The notes under the pieces are model-generated. The model was not told the origin of the DNA. It saw nothing but the letters and a program-made list of their open reading frames with translations, and did not search any database. A stretch of 64,000 nucleotides of DNA from Eutreptiella sp. 'Long Island Sound 2002'. Taxonomy: Eukaryota > Euglenozoa > Euglenophyceae > Eutreptiales > Eutreptiaceae. The stretch lies in NCBI GenBank assembly GCA_964036045.1, contig OZ038379.1:17219317-17283316 (forward strand), written 5' to 3'. The first letter of the stretch is position 1, and each line of letters begins with the position of its first letter. A program made the position numbers and the translations under genes. Positions 9,601 to 20,042 of this stretch are shown one piece after another.

Positions 9601-12547
9601 GGGCTTCTCTTTCAGAGCTGGTTTGATCACACTGGCATGACTGACAAGGAGCTTGTACATCAGGCTCTTTAGGTGCTGACCGGATTCACGAGCGCACATG
9701 TCCGTGTGCCGCTGTGGTATGTGTCAGCTCGTGCGCCCCGGGGCCCGTGGAAAGGGGCTCCGCAGAGGCTATGCAAGCGGTTGCTGCTCAGCAATGAAGC
9801 GGGTGGAGGAGGTTTTGGCGGTATCTCCTCGTGTTTTTTGCTGCATGGCCACTGCGTCGCAACTGTAGTTCTCCTCCTCCAACACCAATTCGACTTCGTC
9901 TTGCCAACCGTCATGGGCCTTTGGACTTGGCCTTGCTTCGGGCAGTTGCGGACAGGGGATGGCTGTCCTCGTCAGACTCCCTCTGCGTGCTCGGTCATGA
10001 AGATACGCCCCATGCTGTCCCCCTGGCGTTGCCCCTGTGACTGAACAGGAACAGGTGCCGCGCGTGAAGAGGGGAGGCGGCTTAGATCCAACTAGACCCG
10101 ACTGCTGGCCCCCCATTACCGTCAGTCTTTGGACCCTGTGGAGGACTGCCGAAGGAAACAAGCGTCTTGAAGCTTTTGAGGGACGGGGTTTTTTCACAAA
10201 GGGGCAATCCTCCGAAGATTCCGCCCTGTTTGTCCGTCGAATAGAAGTTTCTACCAAACGGTCCCCAATCAGCTTTCATGGGACCTCCGCCCCCCTCGCG
10301 GCGTGCCTACCGCTTCTTGTTGCAGCTTCGTGTTGCAGCATGTCTGGCCCCCGGCGCCTACTCCCCTGCGGGCGCTTGCAGACCTCATAGTCATCCCCAT
10401 CCAGGCCCCCTCCATATCCATAACCATGGCTCTATCCCTGCAACCCTTCCTTGACCTCCTGCATGAATTGCTGAAACGTTCATATCCCGTGCCCCGCCTA
10501 GCCTGCTTCTGAACACTTGGAAGCCCTTCGCCGCGTGGCACGCCACGCATCGCCACATGTGGGCCCATCACCACAAAGCTCCGACAACAACTGCTCCCTT
10601 GATTGGGTGCCGTGGCCCTGCATGCAAGAATACCTCAAAATTCGCGAAAGCCCACGCGGTGTTAGAGATGTCCTGAGCGTTAAAGGTCTCCAAGAATCCG
10701 TGTTCTAGGATACGCTTCGCCATGCTGTTGACCACTGCCTCGTCGTGGACCCCCAGATGCGCAAAGGACCACGCCACCATGGCCATCTCTTGCGCGTTGA
10801 ACGCGCCTAGCGCGTCCTTTTGCACGACGCGACCCGCGACGGCCCTCAGCAGCGGCTGATTCGGAATGCCTTGCGTGGCCACCGCCCACACCACGTTGGC
10901 AATGGCTTGCGACGTGGCGGCGTCCAACACCTTAGGCCGCATGAACAGCTCCGCGATGCCCTCCATGAGGGCTCTATTGGGGACTTGCAGCTTGGCAAAC
11001 GCCCACGCGGTCATGCCGAGCTCTTGGGGGCCGAACGTGGAGAGGAAGCCGGGTCGCATGGTCCGATCGGCGATGGCAGCCATGAGCTGCTCATGGCGCA
11101 ACCCCAAGGCGGCATAGGCCCACGCGGTCATAGCGATGTCGAGGGCGTTGAACCTTCCTATGAACCTAGGCCGCAGTACCGCGTCCGCGACGCCGACCAT
11201 GAGCGTCTGATTGCTAACGCCTAGAGTGGCAAAAGACCACACCGTGATGGCAAGCTCCTTTGGTTTGAACATACGGAGAAACTCCTCCTCGGAGAGCATG
11301 AGCGCCATCTGCTGCATGAGGCGGTCGTGCTTGTAATCCAGAGTGGCGTACGCCCATGCGACGTTGGCAACGGCTTGCGGCGAGGTCGAATCCAACCAAA
11401 TCACCAACTCCGCAAGCAATTGCAATAAATCTGTGAAGCGAAGGTCTTGCATGGCAAAGCCCCACACCGTGTTGGCGACGTCTTGCGCATTGAACGTCGC
11501 TACGAGAGTATCCGCGGTGATGATATGCATTCCCAGGACGAAGAATAGATCCTTTGACTCCACACGCAACGTTGCCAGCCCCCAAACAGCCAACGAAATA
11601 TCGCAAGCCGTTAGGTTTGCTTGGAGGTCTCGTCTCTTAAGCCGGTTGGCCACGCGAGTGATCGTTTCCTCATGGCGGACCCCCATCTTCGCGTAGGCCC
11701 AAATCAACTTTGCATGCTGTTGCACGGTCATTGCCAACATGACCTCGGGGTCCAACACGCGTGCGCTGAGGGCACGCATCATGGTATTGTTGTTTGCGGA
11801 CACCAACTTCCGGAATACCGCATCTTGCCCGCTCCAGTACGCAAGCGAATTGATGACCGCAATTACTTCCTTGGGTTCGAGATCCGGCACACACGACTCT
11901 ATCACTTGGAATAGTTGCCCAACTTGGCGTGTGAGCTGGGGGCTCTCCCGCGGCCTCCGTGACCACATGTCGGCTCCCGAGGCAACTCGCAATTGCGTGG
12001 CGATAGCTTGCCCGTCCATTATACCTTTGATGGCATTCCAAACCAACCACGATTGCTGCTTATCCATTTCTTGTGGGTTAGTCCGGGGTCCGTTGCGTTG
12101 AGAACGCTGAGTATTGCCTTTATTGCGGCCAACTTTGGCACGGGGCCCAGACCTTCTTGGAAAACCCGATTTCGGAGCCTCGCTTTCGGGCTCACGGAGG
12201 TTGGTTGCTTTACGAACCACTCTACTCCCGCGAAACGTAATCGAAGGGTATGTCGGGTAACCGATTGTCCGCAAATCGCGTGTTGCGCTTGCGCTCATGA
12301 GGTGCGCATTTGCAATGTGGGCGTTCGAAGTGAATGGCGTCACGCTTCTTGAAAAAGTAGGATTTTGGCTCCCTTTGAAGCGCAAGATATACGTTGGGCT
12401 AGGTTTCAACAACATTACGGTCCCGCCACAAATGGCCAACAACACCATACAAAGAAATGGGCGGGACCTCGACCCACTTTGTCGACCATGGCATCGCGCA
12501 TGGGAAACGTGTGGAATGTCCTTGACGGCTGCGGTGCCCCGCGCCAT
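6700..12547 (-). CDS. OPR/RAP-like helical-repeat protein (three exons), probable organelle RNA factor
   Basis: Exons on the minus strand: 12547-10634, 8878-8330 and 7041-6700 (TGA stop), joined in phase 0 by GT-AG introns of 1755 and 1288 bp, giving about 934 residues. The ATG at 12547 is preferred because the frame upstream has only a TTG. Residues 20-50 hold basic residues and then a hydrophobic segment (FLCMVLLAICGGTVMLL), followed by a Ser/Arg/Lys-rich stretch, as expected of a signal-anchor or bipartite plastid presequence. From about residue 150 to the end there are about 17 degenerate units of 35-38 residues of the form FNAQ-(D/E)-(I/L)-AxTAWAFAxLGVxxxxLMxxIAxR. Such alpha-helical repeats occur in OPR, RAP and FASTK-like RNA-binding proteins acting on organelle transcripts; target and compartment are inference. 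Both splice junctions restore the repeat register exactly, which supports the exon calls. No RAP domain was seen at the C-terminus, and the last 25 residues may be intron read-through, so a further 3' exon is possible. Confidence 0.72.
7042..8329 (-). other. intron 2 of the helical-repeat gene
   Basis: Donor GCGCAG|GTGTCA at 8330/8329 and acceptor CCGCAG|GGC at 7042/7041. It contains G runs around 8262-8282. No gene seen. Confidence 0.7.
8879..10633 (-). other. intron 1 of the helical-repeat gene
   Basis: Donor GAG|GTATTC at 10634/10633 and acceptor CAAAG|GTG at 8879/8878. The interior shows stop-rich sequence, a C10 run near 9497 and no convincing gene or mobile element. Confidence 0.7.
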
Positions 12548-14113
12548 TTTTAGAAAAAAGGCATGTTCCACTGCTAAGATGGGTGTACAAATGAATGCAT
12601 GCGAGTCGGTGAACCGAGGGCCACTCGCCAGCCAATGCGGGATCGGGCACGTCAAACGCCGTCGACAACCCGCGACTATTAAGACGATTTGTGCACGCGT
12701 TCTCCAACACTACCACGTCCCAACACGCGCTCCCTCCCTCCTTCCCTACCTTGCAGAAAAAGTGACATGAACGTCGACATTCATTCATTTATTGTCTGGC
12801 GGCTTAACCCCTGCTTGGAATATGATACCCCAAAGCAATTCAACCAAAACAACGGCAGGAAATCATTTTGCATACGATATTCATCATGCGTACACATGGC
12901 AAAGCAAAACGAGCAAGAGCCTAGCAATGTCAGTAAAGCATAACTTGAACAACAGTGACAAAGGAAGATGTAAAAAAAGGTTTCGACATGTCCACCGTGC
13001 GCAACCACCCGTCTCACGGCGTCCTCCCATCTCCTCGGTTAAGCTAACCACAACCTCTAGTTGGCGACGCACCGGCGTATCATGCCGTGATCGTTGCCGC
13101 GAAATCCGAGTCCTTAACCACACAAGTGTTCAAATGGTCTGGAGCGCCATTGAGATTAGCCTCGCTCGAGGTGCGCATCGGAGATGAATTGTGTGTTACC
13201 CAAATTTGAGTTTCTTCTTGCCGAAAGCGAACTAGAAATGGTGCAAATGTTATGGCGCATGAGCAATTCTACTCTTTGAAGCACGGCTTGCGGGCCGCTC
13301 AAAAGTCGCACTGATAGCCCTAGCACGCAAGAAACTTCTCCGGGGATTGCACAAGGGGTTCCATTCGCCTGGCGTTTGCTTTTCCGAGGAGTTGGGATGA
13401 ACCGGAAAAGGTCGTCTTCTCAAAGATTTTTGGAGTAAACGCCCACCTTCAAATGGGAACGCCATGTTGTGTAACCTTGAAAGCATCCCACTTCGCACAT
13501 GCAAGATCTCCGTAATAGCGATACAAGAGAAAGAAGTGGACATGACCCTGTTGGTTGATGGACTCAATGGTGTTGTTTCCACAACCGAAGTGGACGAGTG
13601 TTTAGGGTCCTGTATCCAAGCGAGGAATGGACCCTGCCGCCCATATACCCATAGGGTTCGGCAAATTGCATCTTTGAATGCACTTGGACTAGGCAGTAGT
13701 CAAGTTACTCGCAAGTTTAGCGGTAGTACACTACAGTACATGCATGGTCTCCTCATCGCCCCATTTGTTTGTGTGCAAGAGGGCACATGATTAGGGCCTT
13801 TTTTCATAATACCTGTGGGCATCAAAATTCAGTAAAAAAAATTAGTAAGGGTGCCATAGATCTACAGTGGTTATCAGCTTGTCCAAAGTAGGGGGAGGCA
13901 AGGGCTATGCGGCGCCTGGAACTGCGGCTTCGACAGCGCTTGCCGGGCACAGCCCCCCCCCGAGATTCGCGGAAAGCCGAAACTCTCTGAAAGCAGTGGC
14001 CTTTCAGGATCCATAAATGTCGAATTACTGGTTTTAAATGTCGACCTTTCTATCTATCCCATTACTTACCATTGGTTCCCATTGAATACGTAATTTCGAC
14101 ATTGAAAATGGTA
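12548..14113. other. intergenic; no supported gene
   Basis: This is 5' flanking DNA of the minus-strand helical-repeat gene, up to the DNA transposon. Short open frames (for example 13464-13790 on the plus strand) have no recognisable motif and overlap frames on the other strand. The sequence becomes AT-rich from about 14000 and ends in the TA dinucleotide (14112-14113) used as transposon target. Confidence 0.5.
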
Positions 14114-14136
14114 CTGTGGTTACAAAGTGATTTACA
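14114..14136 (+). repeat. left terminal inverted repeat of the DNA transposon
   Basis: Perfect reverse complement of 17254-17276. It is preceded by TA at 14112-14113. Confidence 0.92.
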
Positions 14137-14397
14137 GTATAATAACGTCAACGAAAAACGAAAATGTAAAATGTAAATGTTAAAAAAGAATAATGTGGCC
14201 AAAAAATGGATAATGTAAAATGTTATTTTTTAATGGACGGGGGTCTCGGATAATGTAATTGAATGTTTTTCTCAATTTTTGCTTCGGCGCCTTCGGCGCC
14301 CCATGTGGACTCCCTCTCACCCTCTGGAAGGCACATAAGACAAGCAGTACACCAAAGCAACACTGATCTGAAGTATGACTAAAGCATTGTCACCGTG

Positions 14398-16870
14398 CTA
14401 GTCCCTCTTGGGTCGCTTGACGCGCCTCCCTGACCGAGTGAAGCACTCGACCAGAGGATCCGGCAAAACAGTGTCCCTTTCATCATCCGTTACCTCTACC
14501 CCGTCACCCTCCCCATCTCCCATGGTAGCCAAAATGTCTTCCCACTCCGCCTCATCCGCCTCCGTATCTTCGGAGTCGGAGCCCGAGTCTTCAAACGCAC
14601 CATGGCGACGGGACCGTTGTCGCGGTGCATTCTCGATAATCTGATTCATGCCGCCGCCTGAAACGGCAAAATCCTTCGACCGACCACCAGCCACTCGGAA
14701 TAGTGTTCCCGCGGCCTAAAAGAGCAGTCACACCATCAAAAAATGTTCCACGAAGTGCAACGTAACGTAACGTAAGACCATTGATGATGTGGCAACCATA
14801 CCTCACGGTCTGAAGCTTCATTGAACAGGGTAGGCCGCTGCACAACATCCCAAATGGCCATCAACCCGGCCTTGTCCCATCCGTCTTTCAGAATCTTCGG
14901 TTTGACTTGTTCAATTCTTTTCTACAAAAAGTGAGCGTTGAAGTAATGAGTATTTGACATTTCGCTTTTGTGTCTAATAGATGTGGATGAAACATACCTT
15001 TGCACTTACAACCCATGAGATGAACGGCTCACGCAATGTGGTCAACCGCAAATCCATCTTCAACTCGGAGGCGGCTACGCCGTTGTCAAATTGCTTCTTA
15101 GCTTCCAAAGCCAACCAAGCCGCAAAGAACGAAGTTATGAGACGCTTCAAAACACTATTCACCGCCACATCCAAAGGTTGTAGCATTGAAGTACAAGAGG
15201 CGGGAACATAAAGCAAAATGCAATTGGGGTAGGTGTCTGCCACCCACTCCAAAATAGAATCTAGCCGATGCACATAGTACACGTCCCACAAGAGGATCCA
15301 TTTTTGTGTTCGGCGACAACTCAACTGTTCAATTTGGGGCCGAATGTAATCGTCATGCAACTTGGTCACATAGTTCTTAATAGTATCCTCTACGGACCAA
15401 TGAGATTCTGAAACATCATGGAAAACATCCTCTTTGAAAGAGTCCATAACACCTTGCTTTGGAAGAGTGTTCCAAATGAGCTGGAACCTGCCGGCAAACT
15501 TTCCCGAGGCACTTACCCCAAAGAGAAGCGTGAATTGCCTCTTGTCCCCAAAGCCTTGCAATGACACTTGGTCGGAGCCCTTCTCCCCAAAGGTTTCCTT
15601 TGAACATGGTACAAGAAGAACCCCGGTTTCGTCGGCATTCACAACCAACTCCGGTGGAATATGGTGCAAAGCACACACATATACCAAGCGCAACAAAAAG
15701 GTTCGCTTAATCTCCTCAAAATTATCGGGGAGGGTTCTTTGAGCTTTGCTAACACGGCGCCATGAAAGCCCAATCTTGCGGAAAAAGAAGTAGTACCATG
15801 ACTGCTTAGGCCTCCATGTGTTCTCATTCACGGAATCTAAATAAGCCACCACCAATGGCTGAATGATGGCACGTGTCAAGGGGAGGCCTGCTTGGGAGTG
15901 ACTCACAACCATTGACGCAATTTGAAGAAGCGTACCGTGCGACACACGGCAATTGGGATGACGGGTGAAGTCTCCGATGGCATGTGTCCGTTTTGCCCTA
16001 CCTTTCTTGGGGTTGGGTTTGGCCGCCTCCTCTAACAATTTCTTTTCCTTGGCTGGGATGGTTTTCAACCTCCAAGTTTGCACCGTTGGATACTTCAAAT
16101 CATTCCCAAGCGGGCAAAAAAGGGGGCGCAAATGCTTGTTACAATATGCCACACATTCGGATTCCTTCATCTTCATTTCCTTTTGCAACTGAAAAAAGAG
16201 CTTCATCACGGAAAGCGGTTGTTGATACCGCGTTGCCGTTTCGGTCTCACCTGCCGGATCAACCTCGTTGGTAGGCAACGAATTTGCATTCAAAGAATTT
16301 GAAACGGAAGATGAAGATGAAGAAGAGGTGGCCAAATCAATGGTAGACACAATGGGAACAACAACTGTAGGACTTGGGGTTAAAGAAGGGGCGGACTCCG
16401 GCTCCTGAGTCTCACCTAAAGCAATCGCTCGAATAGCTTGATAAAGGTCATCTTCATGTTTCGAAATCAAAGACTTGCGGCCAAAAGCTCCCTTTCTAAT
16501 TGGATTAGAAGAAACCTTGTATTCAACATCCTTACCCCATGGCAAACCCCACTTCAAAGCAAGCTCTCCACAACGATTCAAAAATTGGGCCTCTCTCTTT
16601 TGCCTCTCAACTCTTTCACGGTCATTAGCCTTCTTAATTTCACGAACTTCGCTTGGAGTGGGTGTCCTCGGTTTGGGGAGAGGCGCAAGGAATGAATGGA
16701 GAAGCAATTGCTTGGGCTTCTTTTTTTCTTCTTGTACACCCACATTGAACAATTCCTCATCTTCTTCCGTTGGTTCATTCCTTGGTTCATCCTGTGAGAG
16801 AGATTTATTTTCATTATGAACCCAAACTCATCATTGTGAAATTCTTTAAAAACGAAACAAGAAATACCAT
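14398..16870 (-). CDS. DDE_1-family (pogo/Tigger-like) transposase, four exons
   Basis: It cuts and pastes the element that carries it. Proposed exons: 16870-16868 (the ATG alone), 16791-14998, 14921-14802 and 14715-14398, all joined in phase 0, giving about 744 residues. Introns are 76, 76 and 86 nt, with GTATTT or GTATGG/GTATGT donors and CACAG, TGTAG and TTTAG acceptors. The N-terminal third is basic with a Lys/Arg-rich helix-turn-helix-like region. The catalytic core shows VVNADETG (first Asp), ILLWDVYYVH (second Asp) and CTSMLQPLDVAVN (third acidic residue), matching DDE_1. The last two exons add a short conserved-looking segment and an acidic, Ser/Asp/Glu-rich tail ending in a basic cluster (RSGRRVKRPKRD), possibly a nuclear signal. 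The odd point is that the start codon sits directly at a donor site; no other in-frame ATG exists upstream of the core. A longer 5' exon is possible. Confidence 0.82.
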
Positions 16871-17039
16871 TCCCAATGTAATAATAGTCCAAAACACGAA
16901 ATTCGCAAATTGAAGTCTGTTGCTGCGCAGAACTGTGCTCTGCGATCGCTCCGATCCCTGCAGGCCGCTGCGCCGATCGCTGCTGAAAATGGGCGCCAAT
17001 CGGCGATCGCTGCTGAAAATTTTAAAAAAAAGTGCATAA

Positions 17040-17125
17040 CAGCCCTACTTACCGTGCAAGTACCAGGAATCGAACCAATGTCTGCCAAGTCGTACCCGAG
17101 CGCGCTGACCGCCAGGGTACTCCCT
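17040..17125 (-). repeat. tRNA-like (SINE-like) sequence inside the transposon 5' region
   Basis: Read on the minus strand, GGTTCGATTCCTGG (17076-17063) is a good Pol III B box. About 35-45 nt upstream, CCTGGCGGTCAGCGCG resembles a D-arm/A-box region. The arms do not pair as a clean cloverleaf, so a functional tRNA is unlikely. It may be a SINE fragment captured by the transposon or part of its promoter region. Confidence 0.32.
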
Positions 17126-17253
17126 CTCGGAAGAGCGCGCACATCCTCTGTATAATGTAAATGTAAATGTAAAATAAATAATAATGCTCAGCACTGCATA
17201 ATGTAAATGTAAATTTGAAAAATAATAATGCAGCCGGAATCGGGCGCTGTTAA

Positions 17254-17276
17254 TGTAAATCACTTTGTAACCACAG
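17254..17276 (-). repeat. right terminal inverted repeat of the DNA transposon
   Basis: Perfect reverse complement of 14114-14136. It is followed by TA at 17277-17278. Confidence 0.92.
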
Positions 17277-17447
17277 TAGTGCCACCTTATGTCCACCCAT
17301 TTCTTCTGTAGCTGTGCGATGTGTGGCCTTCGGGTAGGCCGTCGATAAGGTCGAGTCGGCCGGACCTACGCCGGCTTCCGCATTTCTGGGCAGTGCAGCT
17401 CTGGTCCTTGTGCATCGTAGAATTCCACGAATCAAGCTGATCTGCGC

Positions 17448-20042
17448 ATGACTCGTGGTACAACATACAAGCGTTTTTGTTCGGCTTGCGGTGCATGGCC
17501 CGTGTGCGACACCTGGACTCGCTGTCCCTCCACTCTGCTTCGCTTTGCACCTCCATCAAAGTGTGGTACAAAAACATGGTGGTGTAGGCAGGGTGACTGT
17601 GGTCTCAATGGTCGCATCCAGATTTCGCAGAATTCGACAACTGTGGGTCGGCGCACACGCTCGAAAGTTCACTGCAAGTTTTGTCGTCGTACTGTTGAAA
17701 AGGCACAGTCATTCGTGCTTGCAATTCAAAGACAGGCCACCCTACAGAAGCAGATTCGCAGTGCTGCCTCCAAAATGAAGGATTTGCTGAAGGTTCACAC
17801 ACACTATGTTACTCGTGTCAACTCCTTGAGGAAATCCGAAAGGGCTCTTCAGAAGAAACTGAGGGAGGCCCAGACAGAGCTCGCTAGCAAATGTGCACGC
17901 ATTGCCCACCTTGTGAAGAGTCGAGCAAGATGGAGGGTCATGGCCAAGGCTGAGGGTAGACAGGTGAAATCACTGAAGAAGAACATCATTCGTATTCAAA
18001 ACCCTCCTCTCTGGTGCGGTGGCAGGTACAGTGCCTGGGTCCGACAGATGTATTTTGAACTCTACAAGTGTCGCATCTCAGAGGCTATGGTCAATAGAGT
18101 GATAAGAGTCATAGCCACTGCTCTTGGAATTACACTTGGTAAGTTGCCCTCTTCAAGGACTCGAGCACGGCTTAGATTAGAGGGTGGATGCTGGGCTCAG
18201 CTTTGTGCAGCAGCTGCCATGGCTGAAGCCAAGGCACAGGCCCAGGCTGACGGGAGGGTGTTCACCATCTGTGAAGGTAGGGACACAACTACTGCTCGTG
18301 GTTGGCACTTCCAGGTCCACTCCTCTCATGTCATCAGTAGATCAGGCCCTGTGCACCTGGTGAATGATGCACCGGTGGTGCACAACAAAACAGCAGCCAC
18401 ACAAGCTGAACACACCCGTCAAGTTAGAACTACTGTTGTGAGTTTGTCTCAGGGTCTTGTGCAGCCAGATGCAGAGGTAGACAGCAAAATCACTGACAGT
18501 GCGAATAATGAACTTGCCAGTAACAGGCTTGAAGGAATCCAACTCAGTGTGCCCTGTGTAGGACACTGTGCGCAGAACACAGCATACCATGGCTCTACCC
18601 CAGATGAGGGCAAGAGGGCATTTGTGAATTGTTGCTCTTGTCAGGAGTGGCCCCCAAGTGGTGGTGCAGAGGGGCCCATACTGTGGATATACTGTGACCT
18701 GTGTCTTGCTTGCAGTCATGCTGAATGCTTTGGTTTGGAGGTTGTTCCGGATGAGTGGCTGTGCCATCTGTGTCGCCGGCAAGGCTTTGACTTTGCTGAT
18801 GTTGTATATTTCTCGTGGAACTCAATGTGTCAGAGGCAGTATGAGGTAATTAAGGGACTGCTTGACGGCGGTTATGGCAAGGGTGCTGCTGGGGATTACT
18901 GGATCCACCTGGCTGAGGGTGGTTGGAACCCACTGATCCTCAGTCGCACTGTGGGTGAACGGCTGTTTGGTGTGTTTTTTGCCTCTGCTAACCTGTTGGT
19001 TCAGCGACAAGAGATTGTCAGGTTCCTGCAGCTGAAGGTTGGTAGAGCAGAGGAGGAGGGGGGTGGTTGGTGGGGAAGTTTGTTGGAGTGGATGCAAAGT
19101 GTTGAGTGTGAGTTGTTCCTGTAGCAGAACATTGTGGTGCATGCTGCCTGGGGCAAACTTTTCATTGTGGAGACTGAGGGAGGCTCCCTGTCTTGCCTTG
19201 AGGTGTGCCCCATTGTTAGAGAACTGTTAGAGAAGTTGGAGGACTGGTCACTTGACCCCTTTGGTGCTGTGTTGTTAGAGGCCCGTGGCATGGACACTGT
19301 GCGTGCCTCTCCCCTGCTACATTTGCTGTGTCGACGACGGGAGGTTGTGTTTGGCCAAATGGCCAAGTACCGGAGGGCATATGTGGCCGACTACCTGCCA
19401 GGTGGGAAGTTCGACCCTGCCCAGTGCCCTGACAGTCTGCATGTTTTGTCAAACACTCCCTGTGCGAGCTTTTTTGAAGAGTCTTACTTTGGAGTCCTGA
19501 AAGATTGCATGCGTTTGATGGGTGTCACTGCCGCCCCTTGGAAGGTGCGTGCAACAGCCATATCACGTGTGAATAACCCTGTGGACACCATCATGTTGGA
19601 TGATGATGTACCACGTGTTCTCAGGTTGGCCAAGGAGGTTCAGGAGGGACATGGTTCCATTCAAGGGTTCAGGTGTGACCTGGCTGCTAGAAGGCGACTT
19701 CAAGCTGATAGGGAGCTTCGAGAGAAGGAGAGGAGAGCGACCGAGCGCCTTCGAGAGAAAGAGAGGAGAGAGGCGGAGCGTGCTGAGAAAACACGGGTGC
19801 TCCAAGAGCAGGCAGAGCAGAAAAAACGTGAAAGGGAAAAAAAGAAAGCCGATTTGCCAAAGGAGAGTGTGAGGAAGAGGGCTAGACAAGAGTCGAGGTT
19901 GGATGGGAGTTCCAAGCGTGCAAGAGTGGCTTCAGTGGTCCCTACAGACCCTGGGCCTGAGTCTGTGCAGCCACCAGTAGAGAGTCGAAGGTCTGGTCGA
20001 GTGAGGAGAGTCTCTGTGAGACTCAATGATTTTGTACATTGA
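17448..20042 (+). CDS. coiled-coil PHD-finger protein, unknown family (possibly transposase-like)
   Basis: A single plus-strand frame from the ATG at 17448 to the TGA at 20040, interrupted only by TAG at 19122. I favour an 87-nt in-phase intron (19038-19124, donor AAG|GTTGGT, acceptor CCTGTAG|CAG), the size of introns in the neighbouring transposase; the spliced product is about 835 residues. Order of parts: a Cys-rich N-terminus; a basic coiled coil (about 80-180); RDTTTARGWHFQVHSSHV near 279; a PHD finger at 395-445 (CCSC, YCDLC, HAEC, LCHLC); a globular part with FFEESYFGVLKDCMR near 648; then a Glu/Arg/Lys-rich helix (about 725-800) and a basic tail. The spacing of acidic residues and the ESYFGVLK signature resemble DDE-type transposases that carry zinc fingers, but I cannot assign a family. 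No flanking inverted repeats were found. A host chromatin reader is the alternative. Confidence 0.6.

Larger units (their letters stand above)
14114..17276 (-). mobile_element. complete TA-target DNA transposon, pogo/Tigger-like (IS630-Tc1-mariner superfamily)
   Basis: Identical 23-bp terminal inverted repeats (14114-14136 and 17254-17276, beginning CTGTGGTTACAAAG) bound a 3163-bp element flanked on both sides by TA. TA target duplication together with the encoded DDE_1 transposase fits the Tc1-mariner/pogo group. Copies of an ATGTAAA motif cluster just inside both ends and could be subterminal transposase-binding sites. The only gene is on the minus strand, is spliced, and has no disabling change that I can see, so the element may be autonomous and recently active. 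Confidence 0.88.

Noticed and set aside
19122-19124. TAG as evidence for a reassigned stop codon
   Set aside because: An in-phase 87-nt intron explains it. TGA, TAG and TAA-type ends elsewhere look like ordinary stops.
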